A stretch of DNA of 64,000 nt from Myxosarcina sp. GI1 (GTDB taxonomy: Bacteria > Cyanobacteriota > Cyanobacteriia > Cyanobacteriales > Xenococcaceae), in contig NZ_JRFE01000016.1 of the NCBI RefSeq assembly GCF_000756305.1, positions 108,874-172,873 of the forward strand, in the 5' to 3' direction. The translations under genes and the position numbers were made by a program. Below are positions 46,477-55,788 of the stretch, in pieces (the stretch's first letter is position 1; each line of letters opens with the position of its first letter). The notes beneath the pieces were generated by a model. It was given only the letters and a program-made list of their open reading frames with translations. It searched no databases and was not told the DNA's origin.

Positions 46477-46508
46477 AGGTGGGTTAATATTATTAACTCA
46501 CCTTTTTT
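46477..46508 (+). terminator. sodN terminator
   Basis: AGGTGGGTTAAT (46477-46488) and ATTAACTCACCT (46492-46503) pair over 12 bp with one G-T wobble, followed by T6. It lies 27 bp after the sodN stop. Confidence 0.8.
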
Positions 46509-46701
46509 ACTTTTGAGCGAGGATAGAAAAATAGCAAATGGTTTGAAAAATAAGATTTATAACCACCATATTTATATATTAATTATCGCCACTAGCCAGT
46601 TCTTATAAGAACTTATGCTTATGCAAAATCAATTACATAGCGATCGCTAAAAAAACGGAGAATATGTTCTGAGATTATGCCAAACTAAATTTTAAAACCC
46701 A

Positions 46702-47232
46702 ATGAGAATTTATGGCAATCGACAGCTAAAAACCATACCAGGACAAGCCACTCGCCCAACATCAGCCAAAGTCAGAGAAGCAATCTTTAATATTTGGCAG
46801 GGAGAAATTGCAGACTGTTGCTGGTTGGATTTGTGTGCTGGCAACGGCTCGATGGGTGCAGAGGCTTTATGCCGCGACGCTCAAAAAGTAGTTGGAATAG
46901 AAAAATATGGTAAAGCCTGTGGCGTAATTCGCGAAAACTGGCAACAGCTAGCCAAACCCGAACAGAACTGGCAAATTATTAAAGGAGATGTTTTATCTAA
47001 AATCAAGCGACTGGCAGGACAACAGTTCGATCGCATCTATTTCGATCCGCCTTATGACAGTTACTTATACCTACCAGTTCTCAAAGCAATTTCCTCTTTA
47101 AAATTACTGGCACCCGCAGGTGAAATTGCCGTCGAACACGATCCTCGACTGTGGCAACCCAAAAAGATACCAGGCTTAGAAATCTATCGCACTAAAACCT
47201 ACGGCAAAACAGCAATAACTTTTTATCAGTAG
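46702..47232 (+). CDS. rsmD: 16S rRNA (guanine(966)-N2)-methyltransferase RsmD
   Basis: 176 residues. It methylates N2 of G966 in 16S rRNA. Seen: MRIYGNRQLKTIPGQATRPT with the RPTSAKVREAIFN basic segment, SAM motif WLDLCAGNGSMGAEALCRDA, KVVGIEKYGKAC, and the catalytic FDPPYDSY. The length is typical. It is followed after 3 bp by the first DUF202 gene, so the three genes are likely one operon. Confidence 0.94.
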   Translation: MRIYGNRQLKTIPGQATRPTSAKVREAIFNIWQGEIADCCWLDLCAGNGSMGAEALCRDAQKVVGIEKYGKACGVIRENWQQLAKPEQNWQIIKGDVLSKIKRLAGQQFDRIYFDPPYDSYLYLPVLKAISSLKLLAPAGEIAVEHDPRLWQPKKIPGLEIYRTKTYGKTAITFYQ

Positions 47233-47235
47233 CTC

Positions 47236-47643
47236 ATGAGCCGAATACCTCCTGAAAATTCAAGAAATGTCGCTACCGAACTTGCCAAAGAACGCAATCG
47301 TGCTGCTGCCGAACGCACCTTGATGGCGTGGATTCGCACCTGTCTTTCGCTGATTAGCTTTGGTTTTGGAATCGATCGCGTCGTAGCGGCAATTGATGCT
47401 TCTCAAGCAAACGAACGTTTTAATTCTCTGCATCTATCTCGCCTTCTCGGACTGGCATTTATTGCCCTGGGTACTTACGCCATGCTAGCAGCAGCGATCG
47501 AACACCAACAAGAACTCACTCATATTCAAAAAGAGCAATATTTCTACAAACCCCGTCGCTCTTTAGGATTGACTGTAGCAATTGGATTGATTTTTATCGG
47601 TGCATTTGCCTTTGCTGGTATTGTAATTAACTCATTTAGGTAA
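47236..47643 (+). CDS. DUF202 (YidH-like) membrane protein, copy 1
   Basis: 135 residues with three hydrophobic segments: MAWIRTCLSLISFGFGI, LLGLAFIALGTYAMLAAA, and GLTVAIGLIFIGAFAFAGIV. The family motif ELAKERNRAAAERTLMAWIR is at about 16-35. Function of DUF202 proteins is unknown. It directly follows rsmD (3-bp gap) and precedes a second DUF202 gene (17-bp gap). Confidence 0.88.
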   Translation: MSRIPPENSRNVATELAKERNRAAAERTLMAWIRTCLSLISFGFGIDRVVAAIDASQANERFNSLHLSRLLGLAFIALGTYAMLAAAIEHQQELTHIQKEQYFYKPRRSLGLTVAIGLIFIGAFAFAGIVINSFR

Positions 47644-47660
47644 ATCTATTTTTCAGAACT

Positions 47661-48041
47661 ATGAGTTCGACTAATGAATTAGCCAAAGAACGCAACCGCG
47701 CTGCTGCCGAACGCACTCTGCTTGGCTGGATACAAAGAAGCGTAGCTTTAATTGGTTTTGGCGTAGCCTTCGAGCAAATATATATAGGTATTAAAGTTAT
47801 ATTTCCTCTAACCGATCTTACCTTCAAAATACAACTTGTTTATTTTTTAAGCTTGACCTTTGTTGGTGTGGGAATATTTTTATTAATTTTAGCAATTAGG
47901 CAGTATTCATTACAGGTTAGAGCGATCGAGCGTAATAATTATCTACTTTTTCCCAGTCGTCCTTTTAATTCGATCGCCACCTTAGCAATCATTTTGTTTG
48001 GAATTTTGTGCTTATTAGCTATTTCGATTAAGTTAAATTAG
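47661..48041 (+). CDS. DUF202 (YidH-like) membrane protein, copy 2
   Basis: 126 residues, three hydrophobic segments, starting MSSTNELAKERNRAAAERTL. The core ELAKERNRAAAERTLLGWIQ differs little from copy 1, and the coding DNA there is also nearly the same, so the pair looks like a tandem duplication. The remainder (FGVAFEQIYIGIKVIF and onward) has diverged. The two may form a heteromeric membrane complex; this is inference. Confidence 0.88.
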   Translation: MSSTNELAKERNRAAAERTLLGWIQRSVALIGFGVAFEQIYIGIKVIFPLTDLTFKIQLVYFLSLTFVGVGIFLLILAIRQYSLQVRAIERNNYLLFPSRPFNSIATLAIILFGILCLLAISIKLN

Positions 48042-48104
48042 CGATCGCCTCTACAAAGTTACTTGCACCATAATAAAAATAGAGGATAAAAAAAATTTTA
48101 CACA

Positions 48105-49109
48105 ATGTCTAAAAATAAATCTCTTCCTAGCAAATTTATTGTCAAACTTGGCAAGTTTGTCTGGACGACTATGTGGCAGATTATGATGTCGCAACTCGCG
48201 CCGCGCAGCGACTCTGGAGAATACATTCGTCCTGAAAGTCAGTTTAGAGACTTTATTAGCACCGAAGCTGATAACCCCTACCAACCAGAAGCTAATCGCT
48301 ATCGTCTGTATGTCGGTTTGGGCTGTCCCTGGGCGCATCGTACTTTGGTAACTAGAGCTTTAAAAGGTTTAGAAGATGCGATCGCTGTATCGTTGGTTTA
48401 CCCTTCTGTAGATTCAGGTATTTGGGTATTAGAAAAACCCGAATTGGGCTGTCAGACTTTACCCGATCTCTATCAGTTAGCGCAGCCTGGTTATAAAGGA
48501 CGCTGCACCGTTCCCGTATTGTGGGATAGCAAGAACCAGACAATTGTAAATAATGAAAGTGCCGAAATCATCGTGATGCTGAATAAGTTTGGCTGCGGCA
48601 CAAATTCGGATTTAGATCTCTATCCAGATAAGCTAAAAGAGCAGATCGATCGCTGGAACGACAAAATTTATCACACAGTTAATAATGGGGTATATCGCTG
48701 CGGTTTCGCTCAAACTCAGTCAGCTTACGATCGCGCTTGCGAAGAATTGTTTACTACTTTAGATGAAATCGATCGCGCTTTAAATACCAATCGCTATCTC
48801 TGCGGCGATACGGTTACTTTAGCTGATGTGCGGCTGTTTACAACTTTATTTCGCTTTGATATTGTCTATCACGGTTTATTTAAGTGCAACCGCCGCCGCA
48901 TTCGCGATTACGATAATTTAGGGGCTTATCTGCGAGATTTATATCAGTTACCAGGAGTCGCCGCCACCTGCGATTTAGAAAGCATCAAACGAGACTATTA
49001 CGGTAATTTATTCCCTCTCAACCCTGGAGGAATTATTCCCGCTGGACCCGATCTTACCAATCTCGACCAACCCCATCATAGAGAGAAGGTTGCGGCAAAC
49101 GTTAATTAA
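48105..49109 (+). CDS. Glutathionyl-hydroquinone reductase (Xi-class glutathione transferase)
   Basis: 334 residues. The Xi-class active site is YVGLGCPWAHRTLVTRA with catalytic C74, preceded by the N-terminal extension with FRDFISTEA. The C-terminal helical domain shows WNDKIYHTVNNGVYRCGFAQ and NRYLCGDTVTLADVRLFTTL, then FRFDIVYHGLFKCNRRRI. It reduces glutathionyl-hydroquinones to hydroquinones with glutathione. The start is the ATG at 48105. It is convergent with the pirin gene, with a dispersed palindrome between them. Confidence 0.93.
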   Translation: MSKNKSLPSKFIVKLGKFVWTTMWQIMMSQLAPRSDSGEYIRPESQFRDFISTEADNPYQPEANRYRLYVGLGCPWAHRTLVTRALKGLEDAIAVSLVYPSVDSGIWVLEKPELGCQTLPDLYQLAQPGYKGRCTVPVLWDSKNQTIVNNESAEIIVMLNKFGCGTNSDLDLYPDKLKEQIDRWNDKIYHTVNNGVYRCGFAQTQSAYDRACEELFTTLDEIDRALNTNRYLCGDTVTLADVRLFTTLFRFDIVYHGLFKCNRRRIRDYDNLGAYLRDLYQLPGVAATCDLESIKRDYYGNLFPLNPGGIIPAGPDLTNLDQPHHREKVAANVN

Positions 49110-49117
49110 ATAATTGT

Positions 49118-49142
49118 AGAGGCAAGGCAGTGCCTTGCCTTT
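49118..49142. repeat. Palindromic AGGCAAGG-CAGTG-CCTTGCCT element
   Basis: Perfect 8-bp arms at 49120-49127 and 49133-49140, between convergent genes, followed by TTATTAATTA. It is a second copy of the element at 27553-27573 and may terminate both transcripts. Confidence 0.75.
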
Positions 49143-49147
49143 ATTAA

Positions 49148-49849
49148 TTAAGCAAGATCGAACAACAGAATTTCGGTATCGTTGGTAGTAGCAGCGATCG
49201 CAATTTCGGATTTTTGGGTAATAGCAGCACCATCACCAGCCTGGAAAACTTTACCATCGATCTCTACCGCTCCTCTGGCTATTTGTAGCCACAATGAGCG
49301 GTTGTTGTCTGTAATGTAATCCAGGCGATCGCTTTCATTTAAACTAGCTACATAAAGATTGGCATCTTGATGAATTGTGACTGAATTATCTCTACCATCT
49401 GGAGATGCTACCAACCTTAATTTTCCCTGTCTTTCAGCTAAAGAAAAATGTTTTTGTTCGTAGCTGGGTTTGATTCCCGAACGATCTGGCAAAATCCAAA
49501 TTTGTAGCAAGTGAACTAAATCGGTGCTTGAGGCGTTAAATTCGCTATGAGCAATACCAGTACCCGCAGACATCCTTTGCACATCTCCAGGACGAATAAC
49601 AGAACCATTACCAATACTATCTTTATGAGCTAATTCTCCTGCCAACACGTAGGTAATAATTTCCATATCTCGGTGGCTATGTGTACCAAAACCCATACCT
49701 GGCTGGATTAAATCTTCATTAATTACCCGCAGACTGGCAAATCCCATGTGGTTGCGATCGTAATAGTTACCAAAAGAAAAGGTATGTCTGCTATCGAGCC
49801 AACCAAAATTAGCATTTCCTCTTTCTTGGGCTGGACGAACGGTAATCAT
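49148..49849 (-). CDS. Pirin family protein (YhhW-type, possible quercetin 2,3-dioxygenase)
   Basis: 233 residues, bicupin. The metal ligands are visible: H57 and H59 in [17 protein letters not shown], and H101 and E103 in [12 protein letters not shown]. The N-terminus [20 protein letters not shown] is typical. Family members act as dioxygenases or redox sensors. It is divergent from a LysR gene (start 49965), a common arrangement in which the regulator controls the pirin gene. Confidence 0.92.
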   Translation of the reverse strand: MITVRPAQERGNANFGWLDSRHTFSFGNYYDRNHMGFASLRVINEDLIQPGMGFGTHSHRDMEIITYVLAGELAHKDSIGNGSVIRPGDVQRMSAGTGIAHSEFNASSTDLVHLLQIWILPDRSGIKPSYEQKHFSLAERQGKLRLVASPDGRDNSVTIHQDANLYVASLNESDRLDYITDNNRSLWLQIARGAVEIDGKVFQAGDGAAITQKSEIAIAATTNDTEILLFDLA

Positions 49850-49964
49850 CTTTTTTACCTCTTGTTTGAGAATTATTTTGTTCTTAGTTATATTATGTAT
49901 TGTTTAACAAAAAAAGACAATATAGTATTTGATAGACACATTGTATTCAAAAAATCTACAATCT

Positions 49965-50849
49965 ATGGATAAATTTGAAAGTATGCGTGCCTTTACACGG
50001 GTAGTAGAAGAAGGCGGTTTTGCTGCTGCTGCGCGAAAGATGCAGCTATCCCGTTCGGCTGTTAACAAGCTAGTAATCAACCTCGAAGATAGCTTAGGCG
50101 TGCAGTTACTCTATCGCACGACTCGTCAGGTTACACCTACAGATACTGGTAAAGCCTTTTACGAACGGTGTATAGAAATTCTTGGCAGTGTAGAAGAAGC
50201 AGAAATTGCGGTTACACAACAGCATAGCGAACCCAAAGGCATACTTAAAATTAATGCGCCCATGTCTTTCGGTGTTTCGGTTTTGGGAACACAAATAGCG
50301 GAATTTATGGCTCGTTATCAAGATCTTAAAATTCAGTTGACTTTGGAAGATCGGTTTGTAGATCCAATCGCTGAAGGCTATGACTTAGTTATTCGTATTG
50401 GTACGCCATTAGAATCACCTAGTTTAGTAGCAAAAAATCTTACTACCCTACCTCGCGTTATTTGTGCAGCACCAAGTTATCTTAAAACAGCAGGAGTTCC
50501 TACTCAACCAAGTCAACTAAAAAACCATCGTTGTTTGCATTACGGTTACTTAGCAACGGGTTTTCAGTGGCATTTAATTAGTAAAGAAGCAGAAGAAAGA
50601 GTGGCAATTGAAGGAGTTTTTTGTTCTAATAACGGTGAAGTTTTAAGAGATGCTGCTGTTAGAGGTTTGGGAATTGCTATTCTGCCAGTTTTTATTGTCG
50701 AAAGAGAACTAGAGCGAGGAGAGCTACAAATTGTTCTGTCCGATTATCATCCACCAGAATTAAGCTTATGTGTTATCTATCCCGTAAATCGCCAGCTTGC
50801 TACTAAAGTAAAAGTATTTACTCAGTTTCTTCAAGAATGTTTTTTATAA
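49965..50849 (+). CDS. LysR-family regulator divergent from the pirin gene
   Basis: 294 residues from the ATG at 49965; a TTG at 49929 would add 12 residues without homology. Helix-turn-helix: [40 protein letters not shown]. The effector domain follows ([60 protein letters not shown]). This is the AaeR/YhaJ-like branch that often regulates adjacent oxidative or aromatic-stress genes. The 115-bp shared region with the pirin gene is the likely target. Confidence 0.9.
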   Translation: MDKFESMRAFTRVVEEGGFAAAARKMQLSRSAVNKLVINLEDSLGVQLLYRTTRQVTPTDTGKAFYERCIEILGSVEEAEIAVTQQHSEPKGILKINAPMSFGVSVLGTQIAEFMARYQDLKIQLTLEDRFVDPIAEGYDLVIRIGTPLESPSLVAKNLTTLPRVICAAPSYLKTAGVPTQPSQLKNHRCLHYGYLATGFQWHLISKEAEERVAIEGVFCSNNGEVLRDAAVRGLGIAILPVFIVERELERGELQIVLSDYHPPELSLCVIYPVNRQLATKVKVFTQFLQECFL

Positions 50850-50929
50850 ACTTTATTACCTCGTACGACCGAAAAATAATCTAAAAGCGATCGATAATAA
50901 AAATGTATTGTTAGATATAAAAATTATTT

Positions 50930-52588
50930 GTGAGTGTATTCCAACAAGAAAAACTGTTATTTACTCCCGTCTCAGGAGATAGCGACGCAGTCCCCGTTAT
51001 TTTTGCTTTTCCCAATGAATATAGCATTGGTATTACTAGTCTTGGTTATCAGATAGTCTGGGCGACTCTGGCACAGAGAAGCGATGTAAATGTCAGCCGT
51101 TTGTTTGTCGATCTTCACGAACCGCTACCCAGAAACCCCGAACTTTTGGGATTTTCTGTTTCCTGGGAACTAGACTATATTAATATTTTCAATCTATTAG
51201 AGTCTTTAGATATTTCGCTTCATAGTTGCGATCGCGATAACAATCATCCCTTAGTATTTGGCGGTGGTTCGGTTCTGACAGCCAACCCCGAACCCTTTGC
51301 CGATTTTTTTGACGTTATTTTACTAGGCGACGGAGAAGAATTATTAGATAATTTTATCGCTGCCTATCAGGAAGTTAGAAAATGCGATCGCGCTACTAAA
51401 TTACGTCATTTAGCAACCGTACCAGGAGTTTACGTTCCGAATTTGTATCGGGTAAGCTACTACAGTCCAGAAAGAGAAATTACCGAAATTGCGCCAACCA
51501 TCCCCGATATTCCCGACACGGTACAGAAACAAACTTACCGCGGTAACGTTCTATCGGCTTCTACTGTAGTTACCGAAAATGCTGCCTGGGAAAATATTTA
51601 TATGGTAGAAGTAGTCCGTAGCTGCCCCGAAATGTGCCGTTTTTGTTTGGCTAGCTATTTAACTTTACCGTTTCGTACTGCCTCTTTAGCTGGTTCTTTA
51701 ATACCTGCAATTGCAAGAGGTTTAGAAGTAACTAACCGCATTGGTTTACTTGGCGCGTCGGTAACTCAGCATCCCGAATTTGAAGCTTTACTGGACTATT
51801 TATCACAACCTCAGTATCGTGATGTTCGCCTCAGCATTGCTTCGGTACGCACCAATACCGTTACCAAAAAACTGGCAGCAACTCTAGCCGCCAGAGATAC
51901 CCGTTCGATTACTGTTGCCATTGAAAGCGGTTCGGCAAGACTGCGCCAAATCGTTAATAAAAAACTAAGTAATGAAGAAATTATTCAAGCGGCAGTCAAT
52001 GCTAAAGCAGGTGGTTTAAAAGCAATTAAGTTTTACGGCATGGTAGGAATACCAGGGGAAGAAGTTACCGATGTAGAACAAACGGTAGCCATGATGGAGG
52101 CAGTCAAACAAGCCGCACCTGGTTTGCGTTTGACTTTGGGGTGCAGTACTTTTGTGCCTAAAGCTCACACTCCTTTTCAATGGTTAGGAGTCAACCCAGA
52201 TGCAAAAAAAAGATTGAAGTATTTAGAAAAACAATTAGGCAAGCGCGGTATCGATTTTCGTCCCGAAAGCTATAATTGGTCGATAATTCAAGCCTTAATT
52301 TCTAGAGGCGATCGCCGCCTGGCAAAACTATTAAAGTTGACTAGAACCTACGGCGAGTCGGTTGGCAGTTACAAACGAGCTTTCAAACAGCTAAGAGGAC
52401 AAATCCCAGATTTAGACTACTACGTTCATCAAGATTGGCATCGCGATCGCATTTTACCCTGGCAGCATCTTCAGGGAGCATTACCTAAAACTACTCTAGT
52501 AAAACATCTCGATGATGCCTTAAGTTATTTTCCTCAGTCTCAACAGGATAATAGTGTGCTTGATAATACAACTTTAATCAAACGTTAG
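50930..52588 (+). CDS. B12-binding-type radical SAM protein of unknown substrate
   Basis: 552 residues starting at a GTG (MSVFQQEKLLF). The N-terminal about 190 residues show a cobalamin-binding-like Rossmann region (FAFPNEYSIGITSLGYQIVW, PLVFGGGSVLTANPEPFADF, VILLGDGEELLDNF). The radical SAM cluster CxxxCxxC is in VRSCPEMCRFCLASYL near 234-242, followed by KAIKFYGMVGIPGEEV and TLGCSTFVPKAHTPFQWLG. This is the uncharacterised YgiQ-like/TIGR-type family of cyanobacteria. The reaction is unknown. Monocistronic. Confidence 0.9.
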   Translation: MSVFQQEKLLFTPVSGDSDAVPVIFAFPNEYSIGITSLGYQIVWATLAQRSDVNVSRLFVDLHEPLPRNPELLGFSVSWELDYINIFNLLESLDISLHSCDRDNNHPLVFGGGSVLTANPEPFADFFDVILLGDGEELLDNFIAAYQEVRKCDRATKLRHLATVPGVYVPNLYRVSYYSPEREITEIAPTIPDIPDTVQKQTYRGNVLSASTVVTENAAWENIYMVEVVRSCPEMCRFCLASYLTLPFRTASLAGSLIPAIARGLEVTNRIGLLGASVTQHPEFEALLDYLSQPQYRDVRLSIASVRTNTVTKKLAATLAARDTRSITVAIESGSARLRQIVNKKLSNEEIIQAAVNAKAGGLKAIKFYGMVGIPGEEVTDVEQTVAMMEAVKQAAPGLRLTLGCSTFVPKAHTPFQWLGVNPDAKKRLKYLEKQLGKRGIDFRPESYNWSIIQALISRGDRRLAKLLKLTRTYGESVGSYKRAFKQLRGQIPDLDYYVHQDWHRDRILPWQHLQGALPKTTLVKHLDDALSYFPQSQQDNSVLDNTTLIKR

Positions 52589-52691
52589 TTCGATTAGAAA
52601 GTGAAGTTGAATTTGGCAACAAGCTAATCTTCTTCCTACTGCATAAACACATTGTTAGACTATTGAGCATAACTTATTGTCATTCTCAGAA

Positions 52692-53384
52692 ATGGTCTTA
52701 AATCGTCAAGCTCTCGAATCCAAACTATTACAAAAACTGTTAGCTCATCCCGAATTAAATTTAACTATCTTGAGTGATGAGGAGTTACTAACCTCAATTC
52801 GAGAAACCTTACAACAGAAGAATCTCTCACAACTTTGGATTTTTGCTTACGGTTCTCTAATTTGGAATCCTTTGTTTGAGTATCGAGAACGCCGCATCGT
52901 TAGTCTTGACGGTTGGCATCGTCAGTTTTGCCTTAAAGCTCCTTTAGGCAGAGGTACTTTAGATAATCCTGGATTGGTATTAGGTTTAGAAAAAGGTGGT
53001 AGCTGTTACGGTGTTGCTTATCGTTTGGAAATTGACAGCGATTTAGAGTCAGAACTACTATTACTCTGGCGTAGAGAAATGGTAGTTGGTTCTTACCTTC
53101 CTACCTGGGTTAAAGCTTTCGATGGTAGTCAAGAATTTGAGGCGATCGCCTTTACTATTAATTCTCAGCACCCAATGTATATTAACAATTTATCTACAGA
53201 ACAAATTATTAACTGTCTGGCTACAGCCAAAGGTGTTTTAGGCTCGTCCGCTGAATATTTAGAGCAAACGGTAAACGGTTTATTGACCGAAGAACTCGAT
53301 GACGAAGAATTGATTTATCTTTACGAACGAGTAAAAATCAGACAACAAGAACTACAGCAAAAGATTATTGATGTTGGCGAATAG
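52692..53384 (+). CDS. ChaC-like gamma-glutamylcyclotransferase
   Basis: From the ATG at 52692, 230 residues; a TTG at 52677 would add five. The family start of the core is LWIFAYGSLIWNPLFEYRER at about 57-76, with DGWHRQFCLKAPLGRGTLDN, then GLVLGLEKGGSCYGVAYRLE and the catalytic glutamate expected in the LLWRREMVVGSYLPTWV region. It cleaves glutathione to 5-oxoproline and Cys-Gly. The start is uncertain because no strong ribosome site is seen. It is convergent with the hypothetical gene at 53395 (10-bp gap). Confidence 0.9.
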   Translation: MVLNRQALESKLLQKLLAHPELNLTILSDEELLTSIRETLQQKNLSQLWIFAYGSLIWNPLFEYRERRIVSLDGWHRQFCLKAPLGRGTLDNPGLVLGLEKGGSCYGVAYRLEIDSDLESELLLLWRREMVVGSYLPTWVKAFDGSQEFEAIAFTINSQHPMYINNLSTEQIINCLATAKGVLGSSAEYLEQTVNGLLTEELDDEELIYLYERVKIRQQELQQKIIDVGE

Positions 53385-53394
53385 TAGAAATAGA

Positions 53395-53808
53395 TTAATA
53401 CTTAAATTTTGTTCGCCAAAGAGAGCTTATTTTAGTATTACCGTAGCATCTTTTGATTGTAGAAACTAAAAACGAAGGTATAAAAAATGCAGCAATTATA
53501 GCAGCAACAATTGTAAAAGATGCCAGTAAAAAATTATTAATAGCTATTTCTAGTCGATTAAAACTAGGTTTTTCCAGAGGATAGTCACTATAGTCTTTTG
53601 CGTCAATTAAAAATTTATTTTCATTGGTTAAAGAGCTTGTGTCTATAGTTCTCGATCGCTCTTCGAGACATAAAATATTTTCAACAGCTTCGCGATCGCC
53701 TAAAAAATGTTGTTCGAGCTTTGGTTTTGAACTACGAATAGTCTTTTTGTTTGCCAGTAATTTTACTGATATTAAATATCCCGATTTATGGGTAAATATG
53801 GTTGACAT
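53395..53808 (-). CDS. Hypothetical protein with one membrane segment
   Basis: 137 residues. Residues 1-85 are soluble and charged. One hydrophobic segment (NNFLLASFTIVAAIIAAFFI at about 91-110) is followed by a basic C-terminus (TIKRCYGNTKISSLWRTKFK). No family recognised. It ends 10 bp from the convergent cyclotransferase gene. A frame of this length with a clear membrane segment is probably real, but support is limited. Confidence 0.5.
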   Translation of the reverse strand: MSTIFTHKSGYLISVKLLANKKTIRSSKPKLEQHFLGDREAVENILCLEERSRTIDTSSLTNENKFLIDAKDYSDYPLEKPSFNRLEIAINNFLLASFTIVAAIIAAFFIPSFLVSTIKRCYGNTKISSLWRTKFKY

Positions 53809-54319
53809 TTTAATTTGTATAGTAATTTAATTTTTAATAATTAATTGGGTGACAATATAAATCGTTTGTTGTTTTATATTCTGTCTTGCCTAAAACTGTA
53901 ATGGCAATTACAAATTACATAAAGTTATAGAAACTTTATAATTTAGGTTTTTCGTACTGTGGATGAAATCGTTATTAGTAATAAAATTAAAATATATTAT
54001 AAATTACTTACATAATTCAAATATTGTAGCACAAACGCATATAAACATATTTTGAAAAAATATGTCGTTTGTTTTTTCAATCTGTATGTGAGACAAAAAC
54101 TTTAAAATGCCAAGATGTCAATTGAAGAGCAATGGCTTATCAAAAAAGCTATATGCTATATTTTGAGAAAACAGGCGATAACACCAAAACATAACTAATG
54201 GTGTTTTGATCGGGAACTATACTTACGACAATAGCCAATCGGCAAACCGAACCTAAAAAGTTTCATCTTAGCTAAACTCGGCATATTATAATTTAAAACA
54301 AGTTGCAATAAGAGGAATA
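53809..54319. other. AT-rich intergenic region upstream of cp12
   Basis: 511 bp without a credible gene. It contains an inverted repeat AACACCA (54180-54186) with TGGTGTT (54199-54205), about 115 bp before the cp12 start. It also contains TATAAT at 54287-54292, followed by AAGAGGA at 54310-54316. The remainder (53830-54110) is simple AT-rich sequence. Confidence 0.5.
54287..54316 (+). promoter_or_regulatory. cp12 -10 element and ribosome binding site
   Basis: TATAAT at 54287-54292 lies 28 bp before the ATG, with AAGAGGA at 54310-54316 as a good Shine-Dalgarno sequence. No convincing -35 is seen at the expected spacing, so an activator may be needed. Confidence 0.45.
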
Positions 54320-54544
54320 ATGAGCGATATACAAGAAAGAATCAACCAGGAGAGACAAAAAGCTAGAGAGGTATGCAGTACTGAAGGAGACTCTTCAGAA
54401 AACTGTGCTGTTGCCTGGGATACAGTAGAAGAACTGCAAGCAGAAGCATCTCATCAACGCACCAAAGCTCCTAAGAAAAACTCTTTAGAGCAATATTGTG
54501 AAGATAATCCCGATGCACCCGAATGTCGCGTATACGAAGACTAG
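54320..54544 (+). CDS. cp12: CP12, redox regulator of the Calvin cycle
   Basis: 74 residues. CP12 holds GAPDH and phosphoribulokinase together in an inactive complex in the dark. All diagnostic features are visible: N-terminal helix and cysteine pair C19/C29, the core CAVAWDTVEELQAEASHQR, and the C-terminal pair C60/C69 in EQYCEDNPDAPECRVYED, whose disulfide-dependent tail inserts into Gap2. It is monocistronic with a terminator after it. Its target Gap2 is at 35032; the prk gene is not in this window. Confidence 0.97.
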   Translation: MSDIQERINQERQKAREVCSTEGDSSENCAVAWDTVEELQAEASHQRTKAPKKNSLEQYCEDNPDAPECRVYED

Positions 54545-54660
54545 ACGTTAAAGAGGCAGGGATTGCTGAAGGTAGCTTGCCGTTGAATAAATGGCTTTGC
54601 TGTGACCTTTGGTCAATTATCTTTTAATTTACATTTACTAAATATTCTTTGGTCATCAAG

Positions 54661-54694
54661 GGTGGGAGTGCTGTGTGCAATTCCCACTTTTTTT
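54661..54694 (+). terminator. Hairpin terminator after cp12
   Basis: GGTGGGAGTGC (54661-54671) pairs imperfectly with GCAATTCCCAC (54677-54687), followed by T8. It is 117 bp after the cp12 stop, so the message has a long 3' tail. Confidence 0.7.
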
Positions 54695-54812
54695 TGAGAG
54701 CGACTATAAAATAACTTTTGCCGTAAAAATTTTTTAGAATTTTTTTGTCTTTTAGCAAGAGATAATTTAGAGTGGTTCGAGTATTGGCAGTAAAAACAGT
54801 TAAATTAAATCG

Positions 54813-55409
54813 ATGAACGAAGTTTGGTTTAGACCTTTAGTCTGGATGGACTATCGACTAGGAGTGTTAATCACCGTAATCATTCCTTTTGTATTACTAA
54901 TTTGGTCGTTATTTCAAAGACAAGAGGCAATGCAAAGATTGCTAATTATTTATTGGCGAGTTGCAAGCTTGTTGATGATTACCGTGTATTTACTAATTCC
55001 TGGCTGGAAAATTGGATTTTTTACTGCATTAGCCGCACGTATTTTAATTCCTTTTTCGCTCTGGTTTTGGGTAGATTTGAATGAAGAAATTCGCGACATC
55101 CCCAAAAGTACTTTAAAATTAATTTTTCGCTCCTGGCGTTGGGCGATAACCGCTTACTGTTTGTTAGGAGCGATCGCTAATGCTTTATTCCTGCCTTGCG
55201 GTTGGTCAGACCAAATTCTAAGTACCGCCTCTTGTCAAGTTTGGCTGGAAGCACCTCTACTCTATCGACAACTTTTCCACTCCGAACCTGGAAATGAGGG
55301 GGTTTTAGGGTTTTTTGCGGCAGTAGGATTGGTTATTTATTTAATTTATTTAGCTTATTTTATTTTGATTCGTCTTGGCAAACAAGGGCGATCGGCTATG
55401 GAACAATAA
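54813..55409 (+). CDS. DUF3177 family cyanobacterial membrane protein
   Basis: 198 residues with five or so hydrophobic segments (RLGVLITVIIPFVLLIWSLF, RVASLLMITVYLLIPGWKIG, ILIPFSLWFWVDLNEEIRDI, ITAYCLLGAIANALFLPCGW, GFFAAVGLVIYLIYLAYFIL). The start MNEVWFRPLVWMDYRLGVL is typical of this cyanobacteria-restricted family. Function unknown. It is 80 bp upstream of the next plus-strand gene. Confidence 0.85.
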   Translation: MNEVWFRPLVWMDYRLGVLITVIIPFVLLIWSLFQRQEAMQRLLIIYWRVASLLMITVYLLIPGWKIGFFTALAARILIPFSLWFWVDLNEEIRDIPKSTLKLIFRSWRWAITAYCLLGAIANALFLPCGWSDQILSTASCQVWLEAPLLYRQLFHSEPGNEGVLGFFAAVGLVIYLIYLAYFILIRLGKQGRSAMEQ

Positions 55410-55488
55410 ATATTCAGCTTGGTGCGATTTTAGATAGTTATAGCAATACCTGGAAGTGTTAGGACATTATTTTTTATACGACTATACA

Positions 55489-55788
55489 ATGTCTAAATTA
55501 ATTGGTTTACGCTTAGAACAATACACTATTCAACGCCAAGAAGTTTTAATGGTTGAGGTTAAAACTGCTAAAGGCGAGCTAGAGACAGTCGCAATTTACA
55601 ACGGCTTTTCTAGCTCCCTCACCAATCCCACACCTTACAATCCAGACATACCCGTAATTGCCTCAGATTCTAAAATTGTAGCGATCGACCGACTTGTAAG
55701 TCCTTATAACCCCAACGAACCACAATACATAGAAAGGGGTCTAAGTGTTGCTGAGATGGAACAACTATTAGAAACTATGAAGCTCTAG
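55489..55788 (+). CDS. Small conserved cyanobacterial protein (possibly DUF7734)
   Basis: From the ATG at 55489, 99 residues; a TTG at 55456 would add 11 with no obvious use. The sequence MSKLIGLRLEQYTIQRQEVL, VAIYNGFSSSLTNPTPYNPD, IVAIDRLVSPYNPNEPQYIE and GLSVAEMEQLLETM reads as a compact, conserved soluble protein found in cyanobacteria and plastids. The family name is tentative. Its stop overlaps that of the opposite-strand gene at 55785. Confidence 0.7.
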   Translation: MSKLIGLRLEQYTIQRQEVLMVEVKTAKGELETVAIYNGFSSSLTNPTPYNPDIPVIASDSKIVAIDRLVSPYNPNEPQYIERGLSVAEMEQLLETMKL

